This document shows positions 24,621 to 35,724 of a stretch of 64,000 nt of DNA, piece by piece. A program made the position numbers and the translations under genes. Positions within the stretch are counted from its first letter, which is position 1; the number at the start of each line of letters is the position of its first letter. The DNA comes from Alopecurus myosuroides (lineage: Eukaryota; Streptophyta; Magnoliopsida; Poales; Poaceae), in assembly GCA_028641055.1 (NCBI GenBank), contig CM054063.1:175570697-175634696 (forward strand), read 5' to 3'. The notes beneath the pieces were generated by a model. That model worked only from the letters and a program-made list of their open reading frames with translations. It searched no databases and was not told the origin of the DNA.

Positions 24621-27600
24621 CCTACCACGCCCTTCTCGGTAGGCCTGCACTCACCAAGTTCATGGCTTCTACCCATGCTGCCTATCTGAAGATGAAGATC
24701 CCTGGTCCTAATGGAGTGATCACCATCTCGGGTGATTACAAGAGGTCTTTGGAGTGTGCCTCTGCTGGTTCCCAGCTAGCGGAGTCCATGGTCATTGCGG
24801 CCGAGAAGAAGAAGATGTACGAGGTGGTGGCGATGGTGCAGGCAGCGCAAAGTGGTGCGCCCGGCATGCCGAGTTCCCACTACGGGACTACATTCCAGGC
24901 GTCCCAGGAGACAAAGAAAGTCCAGGTTGGTCCTGAGTTCCCAGACCGTGTTGCCATCATTGGCACCGGGTTGGGAGAGAAATAGGAAAGCAAGCTCATC
25001 CACTTCCTCCGTGAGAATCGGGACGTGTTCGCCTGGTCCAATGAGGACTTACCAGGTGTCCCGAGGGAGTTGGTTGAGCACTCGCTACACGTGCGGCATG
25101 ATGCCAAGCCAGTGAAGCAGGTGATGCGCCGCTTTGGCGATGAGAGAAGGAAGGCCATTGGTGACCAGATCACTAAGTTGCTGATAAGCAACTTTATCAT
25201 GGAAGTTTTGCATCCTGACTGGCTAGCCAACCCGGTGATGGTTGAGAAGAAGAAGGAGGACCCCAAGGCGGATACCGCATGGCGCATGTGCGTGGACTAC
25301 ACCGACCTGAACAAGGCCTGCCCCAAAGATCCCTTTCCGCTACCCCGCATAGATCAGGTGATCGATTCCACTGCTGGTTGTGAGCTTTTGTCTTTCAGAG
25401 ATGCCTACTCTGGTTTTCATCAGATAGCTCTCAACCCTGCTGATCAAATAAAGACTGCCTTTATTACCCCGTACGGGGCTTATTGCTATCGTGTCATGTG
25501 CTTTGGGTTTCGGAATGCGGGGGCTACCTATCAGAGATGCATGCAGAAATGCTTGCATGATCAAATTGGCAAAAATGTGCAGGTGTACGTAGATGACATT
25601 GTCATCAAAACGAATAAAACACATACTCTGCTTAGTGACATTGAGGAAACATTTGCCAACTTGCGCAAGTACAAGATGAAGCTGAATCCGACTAAATGCA
25701 CCTTTGGCGTCCCGGCTGGCAAGCTACTCGGCTTCTTGGTATCCAGTCGGGGCATTGAGGCCAATCCTTCAAAGATAAAAGCTATTGAGAGCATGTCTTT
25801 GCCGAGATCCCTGAAGGATGTGCAAAAGTTCACTGGTTGCTTGGCTTCTCTGAGCCGCTTCCTGGGCAGAATGGGCGAGAAGGCCTTGCCTCTGTATCAG
25901 TTGATGAAGAAAAATGAAAAATTTGTCTGGACACCGCAAGCTGATGTAGCATTCAAGGAGCTGAAGGACATGTTGGGTAGCGCTCCAATCTTGGCTAGCC
26001 CGCTACCCAAAGAGCCAATGTTGCTGTACATTGCTGCGACTAACCGAGTGGTCAGTGTGGTGATTTTGGTGGAGCGAGAAGAGGAAGGCAAGACTGTGCA
26101 GCGGCCTGTATACTATCTGAGTGAGGTGTTGTCCAGCTCCAAGCAGAACTACCCGCACTACCAGAAGATGACTTACAGCGTGTACCTGGGCGCCAAGAAG
26201 TTGAAGCACTATTTCCAAGAGCATCCCATCACTGTGGTGAGTTATGCTCCCATCTCGGACATCATGGGCAACAAGGAAGCAAGTGGCAGAGTAGCCAAGT
26301 GGGCGATCGAGCTGGCCGCGTACGCTCCTGCGTATGCGAGAAGAGAAGCCATCAAGTCTCAAATTCTTGCAGATTTCCTGGTGGATTGGGCTGAGGTGCA
26401 GTATGAGCCTCCTACTCCGGTAGCCAACTACTGGAAGATGCATTTTGATGGCTCCAAGGTGAAGGAAGGCTTGGGTGCTGGCGTGGTGCTCACGTCACCC
26501 AAGGGAGATCAACTCAAGTACGTGCTGCAAATCCACTTGAAGGCATCCAACAATGTAGCAGAGTACAAGGCCGTGGTACACGGCTTGAAGGTGGCCAAGG
26601 AGGTTGGCGTGCAGCGCATCATATGCTATGGTGACTCGGATCTAGTGGTGCAGCAAGTTTCAGGCACTTGGGATGCTCTGGATGCCAACATGGTTTCATA
26701 TCGGTTCCTGGTGCAAACCATGACTGGATTCTTTGAAGGATGCGAGTTCCAGCACATACACCGAGCAGAGAATGAAGCAGCTGATGAGCTGTCCAAGTTG
26801 GGGTCTTCTCGGTAATACATCCCGGCTGGGGTTGCCTTGGAGCATTTGAGGAAGCCATCTATCAAGCCATCCCCCAACTCGGAATCCATATTTGTTCCTT
26901 CTCTGCCTGGTGAGGAAGCTGTTCCCATGGAGATTGACTGGGAGGCTGCAAAAGAGAACCCGGGGACTGTCCCTTCTTACTCGGGGACTGCCCCTCCTAA
27001 CTCGGGGACTGTCGCACTCATTGAGGGAGTTCTCGCTGCGTGCACGAGATCTCGGGGACTCGTTCCCGCCCCAGAAGAAGAAGAAGTGGTGGCTGATCAA
27101 ATGGAAGTGGACAAACCAGTGTTTCCCATCCGGGAGACACCGAGTTGGGCTCTGCCCATATTATCCTTTCTAAAAAATGGCACCTTACCGAGTGATGAGG
27201 TTACCTCGAGGCAAATTCATAGAAGGTCCAAGGGCTACACAATACTCAGAGATGTGCTGCATAGAAGAAGTCCTACTGGTGTGTTGCAGCGCTGTGTAGA
27301 GCCAGAAGAGGGAGAAGAAATATTGGTGGAGACACACCAAGGAGAATGCGGGCATCACGCCTCTTCTCGGGCTTTGGTCAACAAAGCTTTTCGGCATGGT
27401 TTCTTTTGGCTCACTGCCTTGAAGCAAGCTGAAGATATTGTGAGAAAGTGCAATGGCTGCCAGAGATTCGCAAGTAAGATTCATATACCAGCTTCCGAGT
27501 TGAAGACCATTCCCATTACTTGGCCATTTGCTGTTTGGTGCTTGGATAGGGTGGGTCCTTTCAAACCGGCTAGAGGCAATATGACTCACATTCTGGTCAT

Positions 27601-28411
27601 GGTGGACAAGTTCACGAAGTGGATTGAGGTGAAGCCTATTCGGAAGTGTGATGGAGCCACTGCCGTGAGTTTCCTAAAGGATGTGATCCTGAGGTATGGC
27701 TACCCGCACAGCATTATCACGGATAATGGCACAAACTTTGCTAAAGGCAGGTTTGCGAGGTTCTGCAGAGATAAGCACATTCGGCTAGATGTTGCATCTG
27801 TTGCGCATCCCGCCTCCAATGGGCAGGTTGAAAGAGCAAATGGCATGGTGCTATCAGGCATAAAGCCAAGGCTGATTGAGCCGCTGCTGAAAACACCTGG
27901 GTGTTGGCTAGACGAGTTGCCAGCGGTGTTGTGGGGTCTAAGGATTACCCCTAACCGGTCAACTGGCTACACGCCATTCTTTCTGGTTTATGGAGCTGAG
28001 GCCATGTTGCCCACTTACCTAGAGCATGACTCGCCCCGTGTAACGCTCTACACGGAGGCAGAGGCTAGAGAAGCTCGAGAAAATGACGTTGACCTGCTGG
28101 AAGAAGCAAGAGAGTTAACTCTGTCACGTTCAGCTGTTTATCAGCAAAACTTGAGGTGTTATCATAGCCGGAAAGTGAACCCAAGGGTTTTCCGAGAAGG
28201 AGACATGGTGCTTAGGCTCGTGCAGCGCACAGCCGGGATGCACAAGCTATCTCCTCCGTGGGAAGGGCCGTTCATTGTGAGCAAGGCTCTACACAGTGAT
28301 GCCTATTATATTGTTGGCGCACAGCCATTCCAGAAGAACAGGCCGGATAGAGCAGGAGAAGAATCCAAGCGCCCTTGGAATGCAGCGCTACTCCGCCGTT
28401 TTCATTCGTGA
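24621..28411 (+). pseudogene. Element A pol: protease end, RT, two RNase H regions, integrase
   Basis: Continues the frame broken at 10808. The protease C-terminal half (LLGRPALTKFMA) is followed by TAG at 24983-24985, then RT (FRDAYSGFHQI near 25393; catalytic YVDD at 25586-25597), a degenerate RT-linked RNase H (about 26020-26270) and a Tat-type second RNase H (26436-26812: MHFDGSK, NNVAEYKA, YGDSDLVVQQ, NEAADELS). A TAA at 26813-26815 precedes a linker with three 21-bp repeats, then integrase (27290-28411: HQGECGHHAS...CNGCQR; catalytic LDRVGPF, TDNGTNF, GQVERAN). The whole stretch is one frame apart from these two stops. RT has FRDA where the family usually has FLDA. Confidence 0.93.
26960..27062 (+). 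repeat. Tandem polypurine-tract-like repeats inside element A pol
   Basis: The motif CGGGGACT recurs at about 26961, 26982, 27003 and 27053. The first three form 21-bp tandem copies coding (P/S)GTxP-type repeats between RNase H and integrase. The motif resembles the Tat polypurine tract (CTGGGGACTAC in element C). Confidence 0.6.
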
Positions 28412-29043
28412 GCAAATTATGTATGTACTCTCTTATCCGAGTTAAACTTCTATTCGGCAATCTGAAATTGAACTCGGGGAATGCCCTCGTCCAAACTGTT
28501 CCTTGTGTCTACTCTGCTTTACTTTGTCTACTCGGTTGAACCACTTAGAATTTCAAAAGCATACAAAGTAGTGTGTTTAAACTCACAGGACACTCTGCGA
28601 CTCTGCTGCTGTCCGCAATCCGGCTTCATGGCAAGCCAGAGAACAAGCCAAAGAGTCAATGAACACATGAAAAATTGCAAAGGAAAGGAAGCGTGTGGCA
28701 ACCGAGTAGAGTGTTTTTTGTACTGTTTTTTCTTTCCGGCAAAGTGGTGGGCAGCGTTACTATGAATTTTTCTAAGTGGCTAAGTATTTGAAACTCCTAC
28801 TTTGAACTCTTGTGACTCGACTACCAACAAAGCAACAAGTTGCAGGTAAGAGCTGAGTTAAAAAGGAAAGAGCGGATAAAAAATGCAACTCGGGGACTTG
28901 CATACTAACGCAACCCGGCATTGAGCCAAAATCGCTCAAATATCAAGTAGCAAATTTCAAACTGGAATAAAAAAGGAGTAGCAACAAAGACTTAATTGTT
29001 TAGATACATCTGCACCCGGCATCCCGGGGATCTCACGAAAGTT
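28412..29043. other. Spacer between the convergent pol and aORF of element A
   Basis: No coding domain on either strand. Purine-rich CTCGGGGA motifs recur near 28472 and 28889. It is the 3' tail of both opposing genes. Confidence 0.5.
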
Positions 29044-32000
29044 TTAAGATAAAGTTTCAGGCAGCAGCATCGTGAGTAGTGGCGGTGTCGTCTGCAGCGG
29101 TCTTCTCGGAGTTGGCCTTCTCGGCGTCAGCTTCAGCATCAACGTCCATAGCGGTGGCTTGCTCAGAGGTGGCCGTGGCCACCGAGATGGGATCGGTGGC
29201 CGAAGTGGAAGCAGCGGACTGGGTGCGGAGTAGCGCTGCATCGTCAAGTGCCGCGCCAGACGAGGAGCCAACTCGGGAGCAGCTTGCTGGATCACCATCT
29301 CGGTGGTGATGTTGGCATCCTGGCCCTCGTCTTCCGGCTCCTCGTCGCTATCCGCAGCAACCTTGCCCTTCCCCTTCACGGATCCCTCCTCGTCAGCATC
29401 CTCGAAGGCACTCAAGCCTTCCGACTCGGTGTCCTCGTCTTCATCTTCATCTTCACCCTCGCTCTCCGCCTCGGTGTCAGGCTCGGTGGGGCCGTCGATG
29501 AAGAGGGCGGTGTCCGCGTAGGAGGCGATCTCGTACGCAACTGCCTTGCGGCAAGTAACGCAGTCGGGATCATCTGACCACTTGGAGCCTTGGCGTAACT
29601 CGAGAATGGTGTCGAGGTTCAGGTTCTCGTACCAGCTGCATATGAAACGAAGCAGCAGATCGGCGCCTGCCCGAGCTGCGGACGCACGCCATTTCTTCAG
29701 CTCGGCCTTTGCGCCATTCAGCTTCTCGGAGAGCGCGCGAAGAGTTTTGGGCGCAGATTCACGAGGCCAGAATAGATCGTGAAGCTTGAAGGCTGTGGAC
29801 AACAGGTTGGAGCCAAAGCCCTTAAGCTGGCGGAGCTGCGACTTGATACTCGTGAGGTCGTCGTCGATTGAAGATTTGGTGTTCATGGGCAATCCTTTTT
29901 CAGCTCGGATTCCTTGCGCCTTAGCCAAAGCAGGCGTGCTTGCCGCGCAGAGATCAGGGAAGAAATCTGAGAGTGCTATCAGAAAGAGTTAGATATGGAA
30001 GTGGAGAAGGGATGAAACCAAGCAGAAAAGAGGAGAAGCAAACCAAGCCAAACAGAACAAGAAGAAGGGAACAGCTAGGTACAGAGAAGCGCAGACTTAC
30101 TGTTAAGGTCAATGAGTAGCGCGTGCAGCTTGTTCTTCTAGGCCTCCTCATCGGCAATATGCCTATCCTCGACTTGGCGTGCGGTGCCAAGCTGGAGCAT
30201 GAGATCCTCATTGCACTTCTTTAGCACTTCGATTTCCGCCTCGAGGGCCCTCTTCTTGGCCTTGGCTGCTGCCTTGACTTCGTCCTTCTTGGCGGCTTGG
30301 TCTATGGCGTCCTGGAGAGCAGTCTTCAACTGGACTTGCATCTGTTCGAACTGGGCGCGCTCGGCGTCGCGTTCGTTCTTAAGCTCTACTTCTTGGCTCT
30401 CCAGTTGCTGCTTCACCTCCGCGGGCTTAAAGCAATCGAGATGTTCCTCACGGAACTTCTTGTACTCTTCTGCGGAAAGAAACAACACGGTGAGCAGAAT
30501 AACCAAGAAAAAGGAGAAAAACAAGCGCAGAAGGATCAGCAACTCACCTTCCAGCTCCTTGATCTTGCTCTCGGCGGAGGCGGTGAAGACGTGGCAGTGC
30601 TCGTGCTGCTCTTGCAATTCTTTGAATTTGCCTGCAGAATAAACGGAGTTAGAGCAAAAAGAAAACGCGGGCCTAAACAAAAAACGCATCAACCGAATAG
30701 CTAGAAGCTTACTCTCAATTCCAGAAATTTGGAGGGCACGGTCCAGCGCCGCCTTCTCCGTCGCAGCATCGTCCTTGCGTTCGGCCTCAAGGGCCGCGAT
30801 GCGTCTCCTCGCGATGCTGTGATTCCAGAGCAGCCGCCGGAACAAGTTCGTCCTCTTCAAAAGGCTATTCTGCGAAGGAGAAAGGAAGGAAGTTAGAGAA
30901 AGTTTTGGAAGATTGGGCCCGAGAAGACGGCAACTCGGTTGAGCACTCGTCTACTCGGCCCGAATCTCGGGGACTGGGTGATGGCTAAGGAGAAAGAAGA
31001 AGAACAAAGGAGAAAAGAAACCGCAACTCGGAACAAGCAAAAGAAACTTACAGCGTATGTCTGCTCCACGTCCTCGGCGGCTTTGCGGAGGACGTACAGC
31101 TTGGCGGCCAGCGTGCTGGTGTCGGAGGCGATGGTCATTGGATTGGCGCCGAGATCGGCTTTGTTACAATCAGGCGGTAGTGGTCAAAATCCTCGCCCAG
31201 CACGCTGCCGTCCCACTGCTTGATGCCATGGGCAGCACTCTCCCAGACCTTGTCGATGAAACCCACTCGGTCCACAACCTGCATCAGCCCTTCAGATATG
31301 ATACCATCCTCACCCGCTTCGCGCGAGTAGATCTCGATGGGCTTCTTGACCTTCAGCTTGGAGTCCACTGCCTGGGCTGGGCCGGCCTTTAGGGCAGAGA
31401 TCCGCTGATCGCCTTTGGTCAAGGTGATGCCGTATTGCCTGGACGAAGATGGTATGTATGATAGCCAGACGCCTGGTGCCCGAGTAGCACTTGACGCTTC
31501 GCCAGCCGATCCACCAGCATCGCCAATTGTAAGCTGCGTGCTCTTCGCAGCTGCCTTTCCGCTTGACTTGGGCGGCGACATCAGAGCAGAATCCTGCGCA
31601 GCCTGGCGCGGTGGATTCCTGCGGACAGCTGTGGCTGCAGTTTTGACGACTTTCTTGCCGACAGTGTCCGTCCGAGAAGCGGACAGAAGCACTTGGCGTG
31701 AGGTAGGAGGCTGCTGCTGCGGGGATGCGGTCTTCTTGGCGCTTGGCTTAGGCGGAAGGTTTGGCGCAATCTTGGTGGTACTTTTGGTTGGTGGAGGGCT
31801 CGGCGCAGTTGGCGGAGTAACCTGCTGGGTAGGCGGCACAACGGGCCGGCTACCCGGCGCAACATCTGGCTGCGCCTGGTCCTGCAGGACTGGATCCGCT
31901 GCAGTCTTCTCAACCCACTGCTCGGCAGCGGGATCGAATCTTACGTCTTTTGTTTCTTCTACCCGCGGCGTGGCCGTGGGGTCATCTTGAATGGCAGCTT

Positions 32001-34229
32001 CATCTGCCTGCTGCTCGGGGTTCGCATCTTGCCGCTCAAGGGCGGCAAGGTCTTGGTGCTCGGCTTCTTGCTCGATATTCTCCCCAGGTGAGGCAGCTGG
32101 GGGAGAAGGTGGTGTTTCATCATGAGCAGCATCCTGCGCGCCCTGATACGCGTAGGCATGCTGCTCCATGTTCTCGTCTTGATCACCAGCGCCAGTGTTC
32201 TCGGCGCTGGTGTCCTCTTCTTCCATCTTCACAGGAGAAGGCGCACGCGCCCTATCATGCTGCAAGCTCTCGTCATCCTCCTCGGAGAGATAGACGAGTT
32301 TCTCAACGTCAATGACGGACTTCCGCTTGCCGGTGCGAGTGGGGGCAGCGGCTGCGTCAGCGTCCAGGGGATCGCTGGAAGAAGGAAGGAGATCAGAGAG
32401 AGAAAAACATAGAAGCAGAATAGCGAGAGGCAGAAGCTGAGTGTAATTCAAATGGAACAACTTACCCTTTGCGGGTGGGGAGTTGCCTTCTGGCGGTGGT
32501 GGTCTTCTTCTTCTTCTCGGGCTTCTTGGGCTTCTTGACAGTGGGTTCTTGGGCACCGTTGCCCGTCCTTTTCCGTGTAGTGGGAGCGGCCACAGAGATA
32601 GGCTGGACGTCGATGGGATCCTCGGTCTCATCGTCATCCTCATGCTCCACATCTTCTGTAGAGTAAAAGGGGAAAGGAGATTAAGAAGCAGAAAAGGAAT
32701 TACGGTTGTGTTACTCGCGGTCAGAGAGGCGAACTTGGTCACCTTCGTCATCCTCGAACCAGTCCCGAATGGACGCGTCAACTTGATGCTTACCCGGCTG
32801 CTCGGCGTGGGGGATGCAGAGGGTGTCCTGGGTATCGCAGGCGGTCTCGTCGTCCTCTTCTCTGTCGCTGCTCCAGTTGGCCTCGAAGCGCTCTTCATCT
32901 TCCTCTGCCTGGCGATCGAGATGCTGAAAAGACAAGCAGATGGCACGAAAGAGTTGTGTTCTGAACTAAGGAGTTCTACCCGGTGAGGCATGCAAACACA
33001 AAGCATATAAGTCTAAGGATTTCTACCCGGTGAGGCATGCAAACACAAAGCATATAAGCCTAAGGATTTCTACCCGGTGAGGCATGCAAACACAAATCAT
33101 ATAAGCCTAAGGAGTTCTACCCGGTGAGGCATGCAAACACAATGCATATAAGGCTAAGGAATTCTACCCGGAAAGACATGCAAACACAAAGCATATTCGT
33201 TTCAGTTATTCTACTCGGAATAGCATGCAAGCATAAAGCATATTCAGCTAAGAGTTTTTACTCGACAGGGCATGCAAACACAAAGCATATGAAGCCTACC
33301 AGAGTATCTAGGACGCTCTACTCGGTATCATAGTGCAAAGATAAAGCACAGAAGACTAACCTGTTCAATTGGCTTGGCGCGGCTATACGGCACGAAGTCG
33401 TACTGCCAAGTGTCGGAGAGGGACATCTGTGAGATGGATCTCGCCCAGATGGCGACGTCTGCGGTGCTCAACTCGAAAGTGGTGGTCCTCGTGCAGTCCC
33501 GGGGCCCTCCCATGTAGCACATTTTGTGGGAGCAGCGCTGAAGCGGGAGCACCCGGCGTGAGATCCAGCACGCGAGGGGATCGTCGCGGTGGAATCTCTC
33601 TTCCTTCAACTCGGAGAGGCGCGACTCGAGTTGAACAAGGTCTTCGATCTTGTTCTTCGGGTTGTAGCCCCAGTTCTGCTGGGTCGGCCTCGCATTCTTC
33701 CACCTAGGGAGCCTTATCCGGTCCTGGATTGGCTTCCCATATTCGGTGGGGACGTTCTTGACGTAGAGGAAGGAGCGCTGCCACTTGCGCACCGTCTCCA
33801 ACCCCTTGACGCGCGGATGGCTACCCGTGGAGCGCTGGAGCATCATGGCGCTCCCCGTCATCGTCATTGCGCGAGCGCTCTTTGTGTTCCCCAGGTTGGG
33901 GATGCTCTGCTTCTGGAAGAAAAAGTAGTGCGCCCAACTATGAATAGTTGGGTACACGCCGAGGAACGCCTCGCAGACCACGGCGTGGAAGGAGAGCATC
34001 ACCATGGCGTTGGGGGGCAGATGGTGTGGCTGCAACCCGAAGTTGTTAAGGAACTCCTTGAAGAAGTCGGAGACGGGGAGGCCGAATCCGCGCTTGAAGT
34101 GTGCGAGGAAGACGACAAACTCGTCCTTCTGCGGCGTGGGGACGATCTCGTTGTCCGGCTGCCTGCACTGCACCCTGGGAGGGACACGGCGGGTATTGAC
34201 TAGCCATTGGCAGTCCTCCGCCGTGACAT
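29044..34229 (-). pseudogene. Element A antisense ORF (aORF), 5'-truncated
   Basis: Multi-exon gene opposite to pol. Probable exons: 34229-33361, 32923-about 32715, 32655-32466, 32374-about 31050, 30869-30713, 30631-30548, 30469-30101 and 29966-29044, most with good GT-AG borders. Exon 1 encodes a PF04195-like domain (RGFGLPVSDFFKEFLNNFGL; later CWISRRVLPLQRCSHKM). Then come acidic and proline-rich segments with a lysine-rich patch (KKPKKPEKKKK, exon 3), a long coiled coil (exons 5-7) and a C-terminal region with RASAARAGADLLLRFICSWY plus an acidic tail. It has a frameshift near 31145 and a TAG at 30138-30140. Its first codons and promoter were removed by the deletion ending at 34230. Function is unknown; nuclear location is inferred from the basic patch. 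Confidence 0.78.
32974..33350. repeat. 47-bp tandem repeat array in aORF intron 1 of element A
   Basis: Seven units begin at 32974, 33021, 33068, 33115, 33162, 33209 and 33256 (exactly 47 bp apart), with a weaker eighth near 33316. The unit reads ttctacccggtgaggcatgc followed by aaacacaaagcatataagcc and a short tail. Units diverge toward the right. The array fills most of the predicted 437-bp intron (33360-32924). Confidence 0.92.
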
Positions 34230-34230
34230 C

Positions 34231-34670
34231 GGAACCCGGAGGCGTGCGCGGTTATGCAGGGCTCCTGTCACATCCCGTTGTACTTTATGCTAGTTTTCTA
34301 TTCGGCTGGGCACAAGTATATAAGGTGCCCTACCTCCTCCTGTGAGAGGTTCGCTGCATACGCTCGGAAACCAGTCGCTGCGCATTCCAAAGAGAACACT
34401 AGAGGCAACACACAGAGAGAAGAGTGGCTACTCGGCTGTAGGCCTGATTGTATCGTGGCTACTCGGTAACACACATATAAAGAGAGAGGCAGGAGTAGGG
34501 GTGTTACCTCCACACGAGGGCCCTGAACCTGGGTAAGATCTTGGTGTTTGCAGTGTTTGTGATCTACCCCACGCGGCTACTCACCGTGTGATCCCTCCCC
34601 GAGCACCTCCAGCGTCCATCGGCCCCAACTTTAGCCATCCCATGGCATCTGCCGTGATACCACCACGACA
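34231..34670 (+). mobile_element. Element A 3' LTR, 5'-truncated
   Basis: Matches only the last 440 bp of the 5' LTR (7236-7675). The first 460 bp, the polypurine tract and the start of the aORF are gone, and the aORF exon abuts the LTR fragment directly. The right edge (CACGACA + ATTAT) is intact, so this is an internal deletion after insertion. Confidence 0.92.
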
Positions 34671-34675
34671 ATTAT

Positions 34676-35724
34676 ATCCCTGAGAAGTGACATAATAAAT
34701 TTTAAACAATTTGATAATAAACATGTTGCTAAAGCTTGGGAAAGAATGAAAACTATGGTGAAGAATTGTCCCACTCATGGACTGACTACTTGGATGATTA
34801 TACAAACCTTCTATGCAGGACTGAATTTCTCCTCAAGGAACCTATTGGATTCAGCTGCTGGAGGTACCTTTATGTCCATCACTTTGGGCAATGCAACAAA
34901 GCTTCTTGATGATATGATGATAAATTATTCAGAGTGGCACACTGAGAGAGCTCCACAAGGTAAGAAGGTAAATTCTGTTGAGGAAACCTCCTCTTTAAGT
35001 GAAAGGCTTGATGCTATTATGTCTATGCTTGTTAATGGTAAAGCTCAAGTTGATCCTAATAATGTTCCTTTAGCCTCTTTGGTTTCTCAAGAAGAGCAGG
35101 TTGATGTAAACTTTATTAGAAATAATAATTTTAACAACAATGCTTATAGAAAAAAATTGGTGGAAACAATTATAAGCCCTATCCTCCTAATAATGGTCAT
35201 GGTAATTCTTATGGAAATTCCTATAATAATAATAAAAGCTCTACCTCTGATCTTGAAAATATGCTTAGATAATTTATTAGCACACAAACTGCTTTTGATA
35301 AAACAGTTGAGGAAAAGCTTGGTAAAATAGATGTTCTTGCCTCTAAAGTAGATAGCCTTGCTATTGATGTTGATTTTCTAAAACTAAAGGTTTTGCCACA
35401 GTATGTTAAACAAATTAAAACTTTGAATGTCATCCAAGTTCGAATTGATGACAATGTTAGGTTGATGGCTGAATTACGTGCTAGGTGGGAAAGAGAAGAT
35501 CAATTGGTTAGAAAGAATAATATTGATACAGTTTGCACTATCACAACCACTAGTAAAACTGAAGTTCCAAGTGCTAGTAAACCTCCTACTATCGATGGTA
35601 AAGTAGTTGGTGTTACAAGTCCATACTCCTTTGGTGAAACGTGCTAAATTGCCTCAAACTGCTGAAATTGTTTCTGATAAAAGTGCTGAAATTTTTAGAG
35701 ATATGGGAGATAATGGTTCCATTA
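34676..35724 (+). pseudogene. Element B gag, 3' part
   Basis: Resumes the B gag frame after element A (AKII | SLRSD). The text is typical Athila Gag (THGLTTWMIIQTFYAGL, near 34775-34830), open to about 35150. A frameshift there, next to an A-run (35149-35155), leads to an Asn/Tyr-rich segment, a TAA at 35270-35272 and a helical region (TVEEKLGKIDVLASKVDSLA, near 35305-35365). No protease is reached before element F begins at 35725. Confidence 0.85.

Larger units (their letters stand above)
6776..34670 (+). mobile_element. Element A: Tat-lineage Ty3/gypsy retrotransposon carrying nested element C
   Basis: Bounded by the perfect duplication ATTAT (6771-6775 and 34671-34675) and by TGTCGG...CACGACA ends. 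Order: 5' LTR 6776-7675, primer site, gag, protease, [element C 10809-24615], RT, two RNase H regions, integrase, then an antisense gene, then a truncated 3' LTR 34231-34670. This order, the second RNase H and the antisense ORF are known traits of the Tat/Ogre lineage. Without C it is about 14 kb. Stops, a gag frameshift and the 3' deletion make it non-functional. Confidence 0.92.

Noticed and set aside
31415..31990. Plus-strand ORF of 191 codons opposite the element A aORF
   Set aside because: Shadow of the low-complexity antisense exon; Gly/Val-rich with no domain.
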